A stretch of 64,000 nt of DNA from Tilletia caries (taxonomy: Eukaryota; Basidiomycota; Exobasidiomycetes; Tilletiales; Tilletiaceae). The notes below the pieces were generated by a model. It was not told the origin of the DNA. It was given only the letters and a program-made list of their open reading frames with translations, and made no database searches. Below, one piece after another: positions 51,973 to 62,395 of the stretch. Numbering within the stretch: the stretch's first letter is position 1; each line of letters begins with the position of its first letter. The position numbers and the translations under genes are program-made. The stretch is from contig JALUTQ010000038.1 in NCBI GenBank assembly GCA_032718865.1, forward strand, positions 930,001-994,000, read 5' to 3'.

Positions 51973-53506
51973 TCAAAGAAGACCGCCCAGACCCGCGCCA
52001 CCCAATAGACCGCCGCCGTTGCCGCCCAACAGGCCACCACCGGTGCTGCCCAACAAGCCGCCACCAGTGCCGCCCAAGAGGCCACCAGTGACCGAGTCGC
52101 CCTTGTTCCCGCTGAGCACGTTCAGGCCGACCTTGGCACCCTTAAGGTCGACGAGGTCGTTGTCCTTTACGATCGTCTTGCCCTTGTGGGAAGAGTGGTG
52201 CTTGTGGGACGATCTCCGGACGCAGCAGCCGTGCCGGGAGGTGCACTTCCACTTGGGGGTGTTGTCAGCGTGGCCGTCGCACTTGCCGTTGGAGCTCAGC
52301 AGGCAGATGTTGAGAGTGACGTCCTTGAGGTCGAGGAGGTCGTTGTCACTGTAGTAGGCGCTGCCGCATGAAGACTCGTAGGAGACTGTTCAGAGAGAAA
52401 GGAGCAAGGCAAGTTGGATGAGTAACAGGGTACAAAGTGAACGAGTGAGGTGAAGACGGGAGAGACTCACCACGCTTGTATTCGGCAGGGCATGACTGGT
52501 AGTTGCTGCTGCTACCGTGCCACTTGTTGGGGTGCGACTTGTAGTTGCCAGGGCGCGAGGTGGGACGGTGGTTCCAGTTGTGCGAAGGGCGGTACTCGTA
52601 GTTGTGGGGCAGCGAGATGCAGTAGTGAGACTTTCCAGAGAGCAGGTTCAGGTTGACACCGAGGCCCTTGAGGTCAATGAGGTCGTCGTCCGAGTAGCTG
52701 AAGTGGCTGCGGCGCTCCAAGTCTTCGCCGATGTTACCGATCAGCTTGACATTCTTGGCATCGACGAGGTCCTCATCGGCAACCTGGGTGATCTTGCGGC
52801 TGGGTTCCCGGCGGTCAAAGTCGTTAAGGGCGTTCAGCACAAGCTTGGCTCCCTTGGCGTCAATGAGGTCGTTGTCGGCTACTTGTGTAATCTTGCGGTG
52901 AGGCTCGCGGCGGTCAAAGTCGTTGAGGATGTTGCCTACCAGCTTGGCTCCCTTGGCGTCGACCAAGTCGTTGTCCGAGATCAGGTTGATCTTGTGGTAA
53001 GGTTCCCGCTTGTCGAGGTTCAATGCGTTGACAATGACCTTAGCACGCTTGGCATCGACGAGGTCGTCGTCAGCTACTTGGGTGATCTTGCGGTAGGGAT
53101 CCCGTCTGTCGAAGTCGTTCAGTGCGTTGACGACCACCTTGGCTCCCTTGGCGTCGATAAGGTCGTTGTCAGAGATTTGAGTGATCTTGTTGCAAGGCGC
53201 TCGCTTCTTCTCGAAGCTGTTGAGGACGTTGCCGACGAGCTTGAGCCCCTTGGCATCGATGAGGTCGTTGTCGGCGATCTGGGTAATCTTGGTAGCTGAT
53301 CGCTTCTCGAAGTCGTTTGCAATGTTGCCGATGACCTTGACGCTCTTCAGGTCGAGGCCGTCGTTGTCCGACTTGAGCTTGTAGTGGGTTGCGCTGCGCT
53401 TCGCTGGTGACGAGTTGGAAGACTCTGCGTGTGAGCGAGGGTGGGCAGCGGCGATGCTAGAGCCAATGGCCAGGAAGGCGACGGAGGTGGATAGGATAGA
53501 ACGCAT
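51973..53506 (-). CDS. Secreted Kex2-processed repeat protein (candidate peptide precursor)
   Basis: Two exons (53506-52471 and 52385-51973) encode 482 residues. A signal peptide (MRSILSTSVAFLAIGSSIAAA) is followed by a short propeptide ending AKR. About seven units of 28-33 residues then follow, each built around KITQVADNDLIDAKGAK with NALNDF. Nearly all end in a dibasic Kex2 site: EKR, KKR, DRR, DKR, DRR, DRR, ERR. Three more diverged DNDL.DLK units follow, separated by Cys-rich and Tyr/His/Asn/Pro-rich segments (SHKHHSSHKG). The C-terminus is a Gly-Leu repeat (GGGLLGG). This is the architecture of fungal KEP proteins, whose products act as signals, surface repellents or toxins. I recognise no named homologue; the peptide function is unknown. 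Confidence 0.85.
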
Positions 53507-55178
53507 CGTAGTTGATCGCTTGGGTCTGCTGAATAGGTGAGGACGAGCTTTGAGGTGTGCCGGTGTGGGCGACGAGGATATTGGGTAAGAATAAGTGATT
53601 AAGGTAAGCCCTCCTTTAGATAGCGTCGTCCTGGACGGAAGGAGGGAAAAGAGGTCCGATTAAAGAGAGTGAGGGAATGGCACAGCCACGAGAAGAGAGT
53701 GATGAGTTAATGAGGAGAGAAGAAGGGAAAAAAGTGTCAGTACATCGATGCTCTTTAAAGGATCTGGAAACGAGAAGCATGCCCAGCGCAGTACCTCATG
53801 CTACCTCAGCGGCCTTTGACATGCGATCGCTTCGGAGGGACCCGAGGATGCGTTCCCAGTGTCAACGTCAATGGCAGGGGAGTGTGCGAGTGTCCTGGCA
53901 CATTCGGCGTCACGGACCCGGCACTGGGAGTCAGGCGCAAGCCTTGACGGCGTTGCTCATCCTGTCCCCTGTGCGAGACTTCAGCAACGGACGTCTCCGT
54001 CTTGCCCGGCGTGTGGTATTGTTGCGTGTGAACTGTGAGGGGTTCAGCTTCGGACTAGTGAGAAGGTCACTAACTCTGAAAGTTCGAAGGCAGAGAGTAG
54101 CTTGTTGATTACCCGAAAACGTGACGCGGCTGGTCTCTCCGTACTCTGTGTGCCTGCCTCAGAAAAGGATGGACATTAGCCTTACGCCTGCCCAGGCAAG
54201 TCTCATCCGGGAAAGAAGGGGCAGAGCGGGACGATGTCAAGTGGGCGGTGAGATTAGAGAGGCGCAGGGTCGGCGCACTGGATATACACTAGCGTGAGAA
54301 TATCGGTAGGTTCATGTTCCAGGATCTACCCGTCCTTCCGTTCTTGTTCGTCGCGATGTCTTGGGGATGGAGGCGCATGTTGCCTCACAAAGACTCTGGA
54401 AGCTCCTCAATAAACCTTCAGCGCCTGGCCGAGGAGAAGTGTGGGGCCGAAGACCGAAGTATATCGACCTGCCTGGTCACTTCTGTACAGGAGGTGGGAT
54501 TGGGCTGAAGAAGGTAAAAGAGCTGGGAATGGATGGGAATGGTGAAGAAGCTGTTAGCTTTAAAGTGACCGTTGAACGTCAACCCAAGAGAGTGGTTAGT
54601 GAGCTGTGACTTCTCCCCCCTTGGCCTCTCAACAATAATCAGAGTGTGCCCAGTCAAGCAGGTGGTGGCAATAACATCGAACAGGGTCAATCAGGCCATC
54701 AGGGGATTTCCAGCTCGTTACGACCTGGCTTGAGCTTTAGACCATACCATACCCATCCCGACGGCGATTGCTTTGGAGGACGACCGGTGCCTGGGTGCCC
54801 GGGTGCAGCCGCGCTCACCCTGGTGGTACAGGTACTGAGCATAGCAGACATAGGCTTCCCGAATCCGACCCTGAAACGCTTCTGCTTCAACGGACAGGGA
54901 CGTTTGGGAGGCTGCTCGAGGGAAGGAACTCCTTTGGACCGTGAGAACTTCACGTTAAAAAGTGGAGGCCGTGGATAAGATAAGATAGCATCGGGCGCCC
55001 AAGAACCCGCGCACGGCTGCTCGGCGCTCGCGGGCTCGCGGCTCTCTATCTGGCCGATTCCCACAACTGACTGCCTCGGCTTTCTCCTTCCCTTGCTCCC
55101 AACAACCTTACTCTCATCCTCCTTCTTCTCAGACACTTCCCCCCTGGACTCCTGGATCCTGAAACTACTACTGTCTCC
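53507..55178. other. Long divergent intergenic region, repeat protein/phosphorylase
   Basis: At 1.67 kb this is the longest transposon-free gap in the window. Short open frames here lack coding character. It holds the second copy of the 23-bp GATA element near its right end. A long promoter would fit complex regulation of the secreted repeat protein, which is inference. Confidence 0.5.
54974..54996 (+). promoter_or_regulatory. 23-bp element with two GATAAG motifs, copy 2
   Basis: It is identical over 23 bp to the complement of 41461-41483. It lies 183-205 bp before the phosphorylase ATG, in the same orientation relative to its gene as copy 1. Confidence 0.6.
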
Positions 55179-56678
55179 ATGTCCGCCGCCGCTCTTGACG
55201 TCTCTCTCCTGCCTCCGCAATTCGCAGCCGCCGTCACTGCGATCCGCGAAGCCGTTGCCGATCCTACCCTCCAGAAGCCAGTCTGGGGCATCGTATGGTA
55301 AGGAGTTGACGTCACGTCCCGAAGGGGGAAGGGACAGGAAGCTCTGACACCGCCCATGGCTTTTCCCTCCCTGAATCTTCTCTTTGAATGTTGTGCGTCC
55401 CAGTGGTTCCGGTCTCTCGGGTCTGGCAGCTAGCCTCGTCGACAAGGTCGAGGTTCCATACTCCCAGATTCCGGTGAGTACGGCCTGCTGGGATCCTCCA
55501 GAGCGGCGATCTTTCAGAAGATGTGCCGGTCGTCAACGCAAAAAAAAGAGCTGACAATCGCTCTGCTGGACCTTCCAGGGCTTCGCACACTCTTCCGTCG
55601 CTGGACACGGCTCAGCGCTGGCGTTTGGATATCTCACCTCCGCCGAGAACCCAAAGAAGCGCGTTCCTGTCGTTGCCTGTCTTGGTCGGTTCCACTACTA
55701 TGAAGGCTATGCGCTCGACCAGGTCGTCTTCCCTGTCCGCGTCATGCGGTGCCTGGGCGTCCAGGCCGTTGTCAGTGAGTCTTAGCCCATGAAATTGCTC
55801 AAGCTGTGTGTATGCGGTCTGTGCTGAACGGCCCTCACCTGCGCATTATTCAGTCACCAACGCGGCTGGAGCCATCAATCCCAAGTTTGAGGTTGGAACT
55901 ATCGTGGCCCTGCACGACCATATCTCGCTGCCATCTTTGACGGTGTGTGCACCACGGCGTCGGCCTATGCTAAAGATGCAAATGACTCTGACATGCGAGC
56001 TTTTTCCGATAACAGGCATCTAACCCTCTGATCGGACCCAACCTCGCCTTCGGTCCTCGCTTCCCGCCACTCTCCAATGCCTACGATGTCCCATTGCGCA
56101 TGGCCCTCTTCCGCGCCGCAAAGAAGCTCAACTTGCTGGGAGCCCCCCTTCCCAAGAGCGACGCTTCCAGCATCAGCGCAGGTGTGGAGCACACTGCTGC
56201 CGTCGTAGCGAACGCCTCCGATCCTAACAGCGCCAGCGACACGGGCACGGCTGCGGACTCCACCGCAAATTCCACAGCGAGCTCGGTTGCGAACTCCGTC
56301 CAAGAGGGTACGTACGCCTGGGCACTCGGACCGACATACGAGTCTCGCGCCGAATGTCGCTTCCTCCTGGCGGCCGGTGCGGACTGTGTAGGAATGTCGA
56401 CGGTGCCCGAGGTAATAGCCGCGACGCATTCGGGCATGCGTGTGCTCGTGCTCAGTCTCATGACCAACAAGGTCGTCGTCAGTCCGTACTTTGACTGCCG
56501 AACAGCTTTGGCTGAGGAGTCGGAAGGAGAAGAAGGGAAGGTTGATGTGGGTAAGGCGGTCGCTGCGAAGGAGAAGGCTGAGGCGGCTAATCACGAGGAG
56601 GTGCTCGAGGTCGGTCGCAAGCGGGCCAACGATATGCGCCGACTCGTCGAGACGGTGATCTGCGAGACCGAGCTCTGA
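55179..56678 (+). CDS. PNP1: Purine nucleoside phosphorylase (trimeric class)
   Basis: Five exons (55179-55297, 55404-55473, 55579-55774, 55854-55942, 56016-56678) encode 378 residues. Family motifs in order: WGIVCGSGLSGL (phosphate loop), GFAHSSVAGHGS, CLGRFHYYEGY (phosphate and ribose contacts), VVTNAAGAINP, LHDHISLP, NPLIGPN and YAWALGPTYESRAECRFL. The base-binding part VGMSTVPEVIAATHSG then leads to LSLMTNK. It splits inosine or guanosine to base and ribose-1-phosphate for purine salvage. A Ser/Ala/Asp-rich insertion of about 50 residues separates the substrate loop from the GTYAW segment, and the C-terminus carries a charged extension. MTAP is related, but the Asn in LSLMTNK and the overall pattern favour PNP. 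Confidence 0.92.
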
Positions 56679-56781
56679 GTCTTCTGGATTCTTGCATGTA
56701 TGGAATTATAATTTGCGTCCTCATACGAAGTATACAACAAAAGCTGGTCACGCATCTCGCCGGGAAGGCCCATGCCCGTTG

Positions 56782-57743
56782 TCATGCGGCCTCTTCCAGC
56801 TCCTTCCTGGCTGCTGCCTCTGCCTCTCGCTCTTCTGCGGGAAGTTGATCCCCCTCCGTCTTCTCCCCACGAATGAGTCCGCGAAGAAGCTCGTATGCAC
56901 GATCGAGGGTATCATTGACGACGACGGCATCGAAGGAGTTGGGCGTCCGTGCGTATGCAAGCTCTTCGGCGGCCATACCTAGCCGCCGTCTGATCGAATC
57001 TGAGGTTTCGGTCCCACGACCGGTCAGACGTGCCTTGAGAGCGGAGAAAGAGGGTGGAGAGATGAAGATGAAGAAAGGGTTCAGATAGGCGTGGTTCGTC
57101 TTGATCAATCGGACACCCTGGAAGCCTGAGATGATTAGCAATCTAGGGCAAAAAAAAGGCAAACGACAGCTTCCAGCGTAAATGCGCACCTGTGCATCAA
57201 TATCGAGAACAGCGCGCCTGCGCTTGCCGTCCTTGGTCGTGAGCTGGGACACGGCTTCCACCGCTTTGGCCGTCGTTCCGTACCGATTCCCTCCGAACTG
57301 GGCATGCTCCAGAAAGGCGCCTTGCTCGATGAGCTGTTCAAATTCGTTCCGGGAGACGTAGTGGTACGACTCTCCGGGCACCTCGCCCGGCCTGGGTCCG
57401 CGTGTGGTGTCTTGACAATCCGGCCAAAGATGAATGTCAGCTCATCGGTCCATCATGAACGCACTTGCTTGAGAATTTGGCATTACTCACGGCTGACGCT
57501 GAACCCGTACTCTTCAGGGTACTGCTCGAACAATTTTTTGAGCAGGGTACTCTTCCCGACGCCGGAGGGCCCACAGAGAACGATGGGCCGAGCTTCAGAC
57601 GAAGACGAGGCGGAGGCAGCGGAGTCCGACGACATTCTGCTGGTGGTCCGTGACCCGAGGAGGGGTGTCAGGAAGAGACGGAGAGGGCGAGCGGTGCGGG
57701 TGAGAGAGGCGATACGGGGAGGAAGCGCGCGGACGATGCTCAT
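56782..57743 (-). CDS. GUK1: Guanylate kinase with possible mitochondrial leader
   Basis: Three exons (57743-57491, 57410-57190, 57117-56782) encode 269 residues. The P-loop is [10 protein letters not shown]. The GMP-binding part reads [28 protein letters not shown] and the GNRYGTT loop, then [14 protein letters not shown]. The lid segment is [17 protein letters not shown]. The enzyme makes GDP from GMP and ATP. Residues 1-36 are rich in Arg, Leu, Ser and Thr with no acidic residue, like a mitochondrial leader. A second ATG (57635, MSSDSAAS) sits exactly before the kinase domain, so two products from one gene are plausible. An acidic 30-residue C-terminal tail extends past the normal end. Confidence 0.94.
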
Positions 57744-57851
57744 TAATGTATGCGCGCAGGCCGGGGGGATGAACGAGACGAGGCAGCCGACGACGGGGGA
57801 GCACCGAGCAGCAGCAGGGGAGTTGCGCTTCGAGATGTGGTGAAGGCAAGG

Positions 57852-58523
57852 TAGTCTGGTACGAGTATGAGACCAGACCGTGACTTCAGACTTGTAGCAG
57901 CGGAGGCGCAGCGTACCCGTCCGAAGGACGGTCTGGTAGAACTCAACACCATTTTAAAGGAACCACCGACGCTGAGGGTCGGATTTTGAGCGAAGCACCA
58001 CAACTGGTGGACCTTCGACCACTTATAAAATGTCACTCAAACACTTAGAAAACCACATGAGCAGTTGCTCTACTCCTCACAGACCATGCTCGTGTCATCT
58101 TTGGCCTGATCACTTGGAGGAATGGGGGTCAAAATCAACTGGCAGTAAGAGGCACTTCGCTGCCAACGAGATTAAGCTTTCCTTATAGATGGTCGGCGAT
58201 GATCATGGCTTTTTCTGATCATTTCTTGAAAGGTCAAATACTGGGAAACACCACCAGACCACAGGCCACAGGACAACATGACCTGAAGCATTAAGCAAAG
58301 GTGGTGGCGACTTGTTGGAGCAGGTACTGCCGCTTTCCGTTCTGTAAAAGGTGTTGTATTGGCTCAGATACGTGACATCCGTCCGGGAAAAAATGTGGAG
58401 GCCAACGCCGGAGGCCTCTGAGTGAGGGGTGGTGTTAAGTAAATCGCCTCGAATCTTGCCAGACCGTGTACACGGCAAGATGCTCTGGCATCACGTGACA
58501 CGGTCTGGTCTTCTACCAGACTA
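57852..58523. mobile_element. 672-bp non-autonomous transposon of the E2 family
   Basis: Perfect 9-bp duplications AAGGCAAGG (57843-57851 and 58524-58532) flank the unit. Both ends read inward TAGTCTGGT, a short spacer, then ACCAGACCGTG, so each terminal repeat is itself palindromic as in E2. The complement of the right end also shares CACGTGATG with the E2 left end. There is no coding sequence, so it is a MITE-like derivative. It sits 109 bp upstream of the guanylate kinase ATG in the promoter shared with the TM9 gene. Confidence 0.88.
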
Positions 58524-58779
58524 AAGGCAAGGAAGCATGCATGGTCAGATCGTAGCCACGTGGGGTGGGTCCCAGCCTTTCTTCTCGCTCGCCTCGCTCT
58601 GGCCTTCATGCATGGGCACGACCATCATCAGGGACTGAAGTACATACTCTCGCATGGAAATGGTGCGCCGAGTCGGAGCGAGCATGGAAGCCTCGAAGTG
58701 CACGGGAGCGCAAGCATTCCCCACCACGATGCGGCCCGGGAGAACATCAAGATCGACATCGACATCGACACCGGCGAGG

Positions 58780-61365
58780 ATGCTGACCGTGCTCAGCGCC
58801 TGCCTCGTCTTGATCCTCGCATGTGCTCAGCCAGCACGGGCGTGGTATCTGCCCGGCTCAGCCCCCAACTCGTACCGTAAAGGCGACCTGATCCCCTTCA
58901 ACGTAAACCGGCTCGTACCTGCTGCCTCGCAAGATAAGATCAAGTCGGTCTATTCGTTCGACTACTATACCCCTGCCTTCCACTTCTGCCCGCCCCGGGA
59001 TCCCCTCACAGGCAAGGCTGTCGACCCAACACCCCAGAGCGAAGGACTTGGGAGTGTTCTCATGGGCGATCGGATTTATAACAGTCCCATGGCCGCCCAT
59101 GTCCTCCAGAATGAGTCCTGTATCCACATCTGCACGTCGGAGGTGCCTCAGCAGAACAAGGACTACGGGGACGCTATGCAGATGAACATGTTCATCGAGC
59201 AGCAATATGTTGTCAACTGGATGATCGATGGCCTTCCTGTCGCACAGGAGAATATCGTACAAGAGACCCACGAGAAGTGTGAGTGAACCGAGTCGCCTCT
59301 GGACTTCTGCTTTATCAGAACTCACATTCTCACAATCAAAATCTTCCCATCTTGCCTGCGCTGCGGTTCATGGCTGCGCTCAGGGCTCTCGATCGGCTTC
59401 TTCATGGGATCGATACTCGACGAAAACAACAAGCCGCTCAAACCCCCGGCATTGCATAACCACTTCGAGGTTTATATCGACTACCACGAGCGATCGCCAG
59501 GCGAGTTTCGCATCGTGGGCGCCGTCGTCTACCCGATGTCCATCAAGTCCCTCAGCTCGGGAAGCAGCCAGCCCAACTGCAAGACACCGAGTCCCTTCCA
59601 GCTCGATACGAAGGAGGGAGCCAGAAATCCGGTCGCGTACACGATGAGCACGTACTGGCGACCCAGCCCGGTACCGTGGGCGACGCGGTGGGACAGTTAC
59701 TTGAAAGTCTTTGACCCTCGGATTCACTGGCTCAGCTTGGTCAACTCAATCGTCATTGACACCTTCCTTTGCATCATGGTACGTGTGCTTCTACCTCTCA
59801 AACTCAAAGAAGTACCACCCTGTGCGTCCTCAGAAAGGAAGAGGAAGAACTAACACCCCCTTGCCCGTCCGATTCTCTATTCAGGTCGCAATGATTCTCG
59901 TCCGATCCATCAGCCGCGACCTGACCCGATACAACGCCATCGACCTCACAGAGGACGTCCAAGAAGACTTCGGCTGGAAGCTCGTCCACGGCGAAGTCTT
60001 CCGCCCACCGCCCTCGCCCATGCTCCTCGCCATCATGGTCGGCACGGGCTCGCAGCTCATCGGCATGGCCTGTGCCACGCTCCTCTTTGCCGCCCTGGGC
60101 TTTGTGAGCCCGAGTAATCGGGGAAGTATCGCGACGGTCATGATCGTTACCTGGACTCTGTTTGGCATTATTGCTGGCTGGGTTGGCATGCGGGTGTATG
60201 CTAGTCTTGGCGGTGAGTTGGCATCCGAGTGGATGCTGGGAAGGTCCTATTTTCCAATTGTGTGCTGACTTTTTTATTCTCACTTTGACAGGCGACAACT
60301 GGAAGCGAACCATCTTCTTGCAGGCCACCCTCTTCCCGTCGCTCATCTTCGCCATGGTCAAGTAAGTGTCGAGGCGCAGTCATCCATCCTGCTCCTCACC
60401 TCTAAACTCACGTTAACCGCTTCCGAATCTCCCCCTTCTCCCCTTCCTTCCAATCAACACTAGCCTACTCAACTTCTTCCTCGTCTTCTCCGCCTCATCC
60501 GGCGCAGTTCCCTTCGGCACCTTGCTCGCCCTCGTCGCCCTCTGGTTCCTGATCAACGTGCCCCTGACCCTGCTGGGCTCGTACGCGGGCATGCGCAAGG
60601 GAGGTTTCACCCAACCGACCCGGGTCAACCAGATCCCACGACAAATACCTCCGACGGCCTGGTATCTCCGTCCACTGCCGTCGGCACTGATCGGAGGTAT
60701 TTTACCGTTCTTGGCTGCGTTCGTGGAGCTGTTCTTCTTGCTGAACTCGCTCTTTGGGACCAAGGTGAGTCCCAGTCTCGGTTTTATGCACTTGCACCAC
60801 TTTCTGATTGGGAGCATGAGGAGCTGATGGCATTTTGTTCGAACTTCGACAGGTGTACTACGCTTTTGGCTTCTGTGCCCTGACCTTTGCCGCTACGGCG
60901 TTGGTGAGTTGCTTCTCAGCTTTTTGCTTCAGGCCACAGATGGCTTCCCTGGCTGATGCATGTACGCTTCCTTTACCCCTCAGACTGTTGCCACGATCAC
61001 GATCCTGCTCTGCTACCAGCATCTGTGCGCAGAAGAGTACAGATGGCACTGGCGAGCATTCACGACGGGCGGAGGATGTGCATTCTGGCTCTTCGCATAC
61101 GGGGTACGTCTCCTCTCTTCCATACTCTTTCTCCCTGATCAGGGCACTCACTGACCCCCTCGTTCCTCTCTTTCTTTGTCCATCACGAAAACAGCTGTTC
61201 TACTGGGCAACCCGCCTCGACCTGCCCGGGATCGCGAACAAGGTGCTCTTCCTCGGCTACCTCTCGCTCATCTCGCTCCTCACCTTCCTCCTCTTCGGCA
61301 GCATCGGGTTCAGTGCTTGTTTCTGGGCGTGCCGAAGGTTGTACCAGGCCATCCGCGTCGATTGA
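58780..61365 (+). CDS. Transmembrane 9 superfamily protein (TMN/EMP70)
   Basis: Eight exons (58780-59278, 59384-59778, 59885-60212, 60292-60361, 60464-60764, 60853-60903, 60984-61103, 61195-61365) encode 644 residues. A signal peptide (MLTVLSACLVLILACAQPARA) precedes a lumenal domain beginning WYLPG..P..Y..GD.IPFNVNRL. The typical WDSYLKVFDPRIHWLSLVNS junction leads into nine membrane spans. Other family landmarks are LTEDVQEDFGWKLVHGEVFRPP, VFSASSGAVPFGTLLALV, PRQIPP and CAEEYRWHWRAF. The C-terminus ends AIRVD, close to the K-V-D type retention signal of the family. These proteins act in Golgi/endosome sorting and adhesion. ATGs at 58729 and 58654 are upstream alternatives. Confidence 0.94.
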
Positions 61366-62395
61366 AGTGGGGGGAACCGAAGCAGGAACTGGTTTCCTTC
61401 TCATGCGAACTGTGGGGATTGCTTCTTCCGTCGCAAAGTGATCCATCCCACTGGACGCCTTCGAGCGTGCTGTACATACATACTTGGCACTTGCCCAGTC
61501 GCTTCACAACTCCAATAAAACTTTACGAAACGAGGAATAATGGTCCACATGCTTCAGCCCTTCTTGACAACCTTCAGACGAGGCGCGAACCAGATAGGGA
61601 TCGATGAGAGAAAGACGACCCCTTCGCTTCACAACGAGGGGTGGGAATGCTGACTTTGGATTTTGGTTTGGTGGAACGATATCGGGACCCTCCTCTACAG
61701 TGATGGAGAAAAAGAAAACTGAACCCCTTTTGATTTGATAAAGGAGGGCCGATGGGGAGTGTAAGGTTGGGCAGATGATCTCTGCGTTCGACGTTTTGCT
61801 GCTGTATGTGAGATGATGGTGCGTGGAGAGCATCCTCCTGTTTCCGTGGTCTTGAGGATGGATGTATGGAAACTCGGACAGAAGCCAAAGACGTCCCCCA
61901 GAAGTGGGGAAAGGGGGCCGACTTGCTGCGGACGAAGGTGCCGGAAAGGAGGAGGAGGTGCGTGTGGGTCTTGGACAGAAGGGAAGAAATGGCGAATGGC
62001 GAACGGCGCAGAGACAAGACCGAAGTGCAGGAGCGTTGGTAGAAAGACAGCAGGGAGATGCGAGGAGGGAGAGGAAAGGGTCGAAAGGGCGGGAGGCGGA
62101 GGCGGGCAGTTGACAGGTACTAAAACAGGCGGGAGATGGCGTCGCAGGAAGAAGTTGCGGGGAGGCCTGGGTTGGCTTCCAAAATGGAACGGAAACGCCG
62201 CCCAGACCTTGAAGTTGGAGGGAGGGGATGGAAGGTGAGGGTTGACCGGACCTGGCAGAGTCGATAATGATAAGGAGGAAAAAAAAAGCGGGAGGTGTCC
62301 CTGCACCCTCTTGTACGACCGAGGAGCCTTGAACGCAATCAACGAATCCTTGATCAGGATCGTCCAAACCCCCCGCCTGCTGCACTCATCGCTCA
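61366..62395. other. Convergent intergenic region
   Basis: About 1 kb between the TM9 stop and the stop of the partial gene on the minus strand. An open minus-strand frame (61504-62385) is Pro/Ser-rich and low in coding character; I treat it as 3' UTR. Confidence 0.45.

Noticed and set aside
52517..53299. 260-codon plus-strand frame opposite the repeat protein
   Set aside because: It mirrors the repeats of the minus-strand gene, which has a signal peptide, Kex2 sites and a good intron.
55179..57743. A purine gene cluster with ADE2
   Set aside because: PNP and GUK1 are adjacent, but ADE2 is 28 kb away with unrelated genes between, so clustering is not supported.
61504..62385. Long minus-strand frame between the TM9 gene and the Gly-rich gene
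   Set aside because: It is Pro/Ser-rich with no domain and no good start context, and lies in a convergent 3' region.
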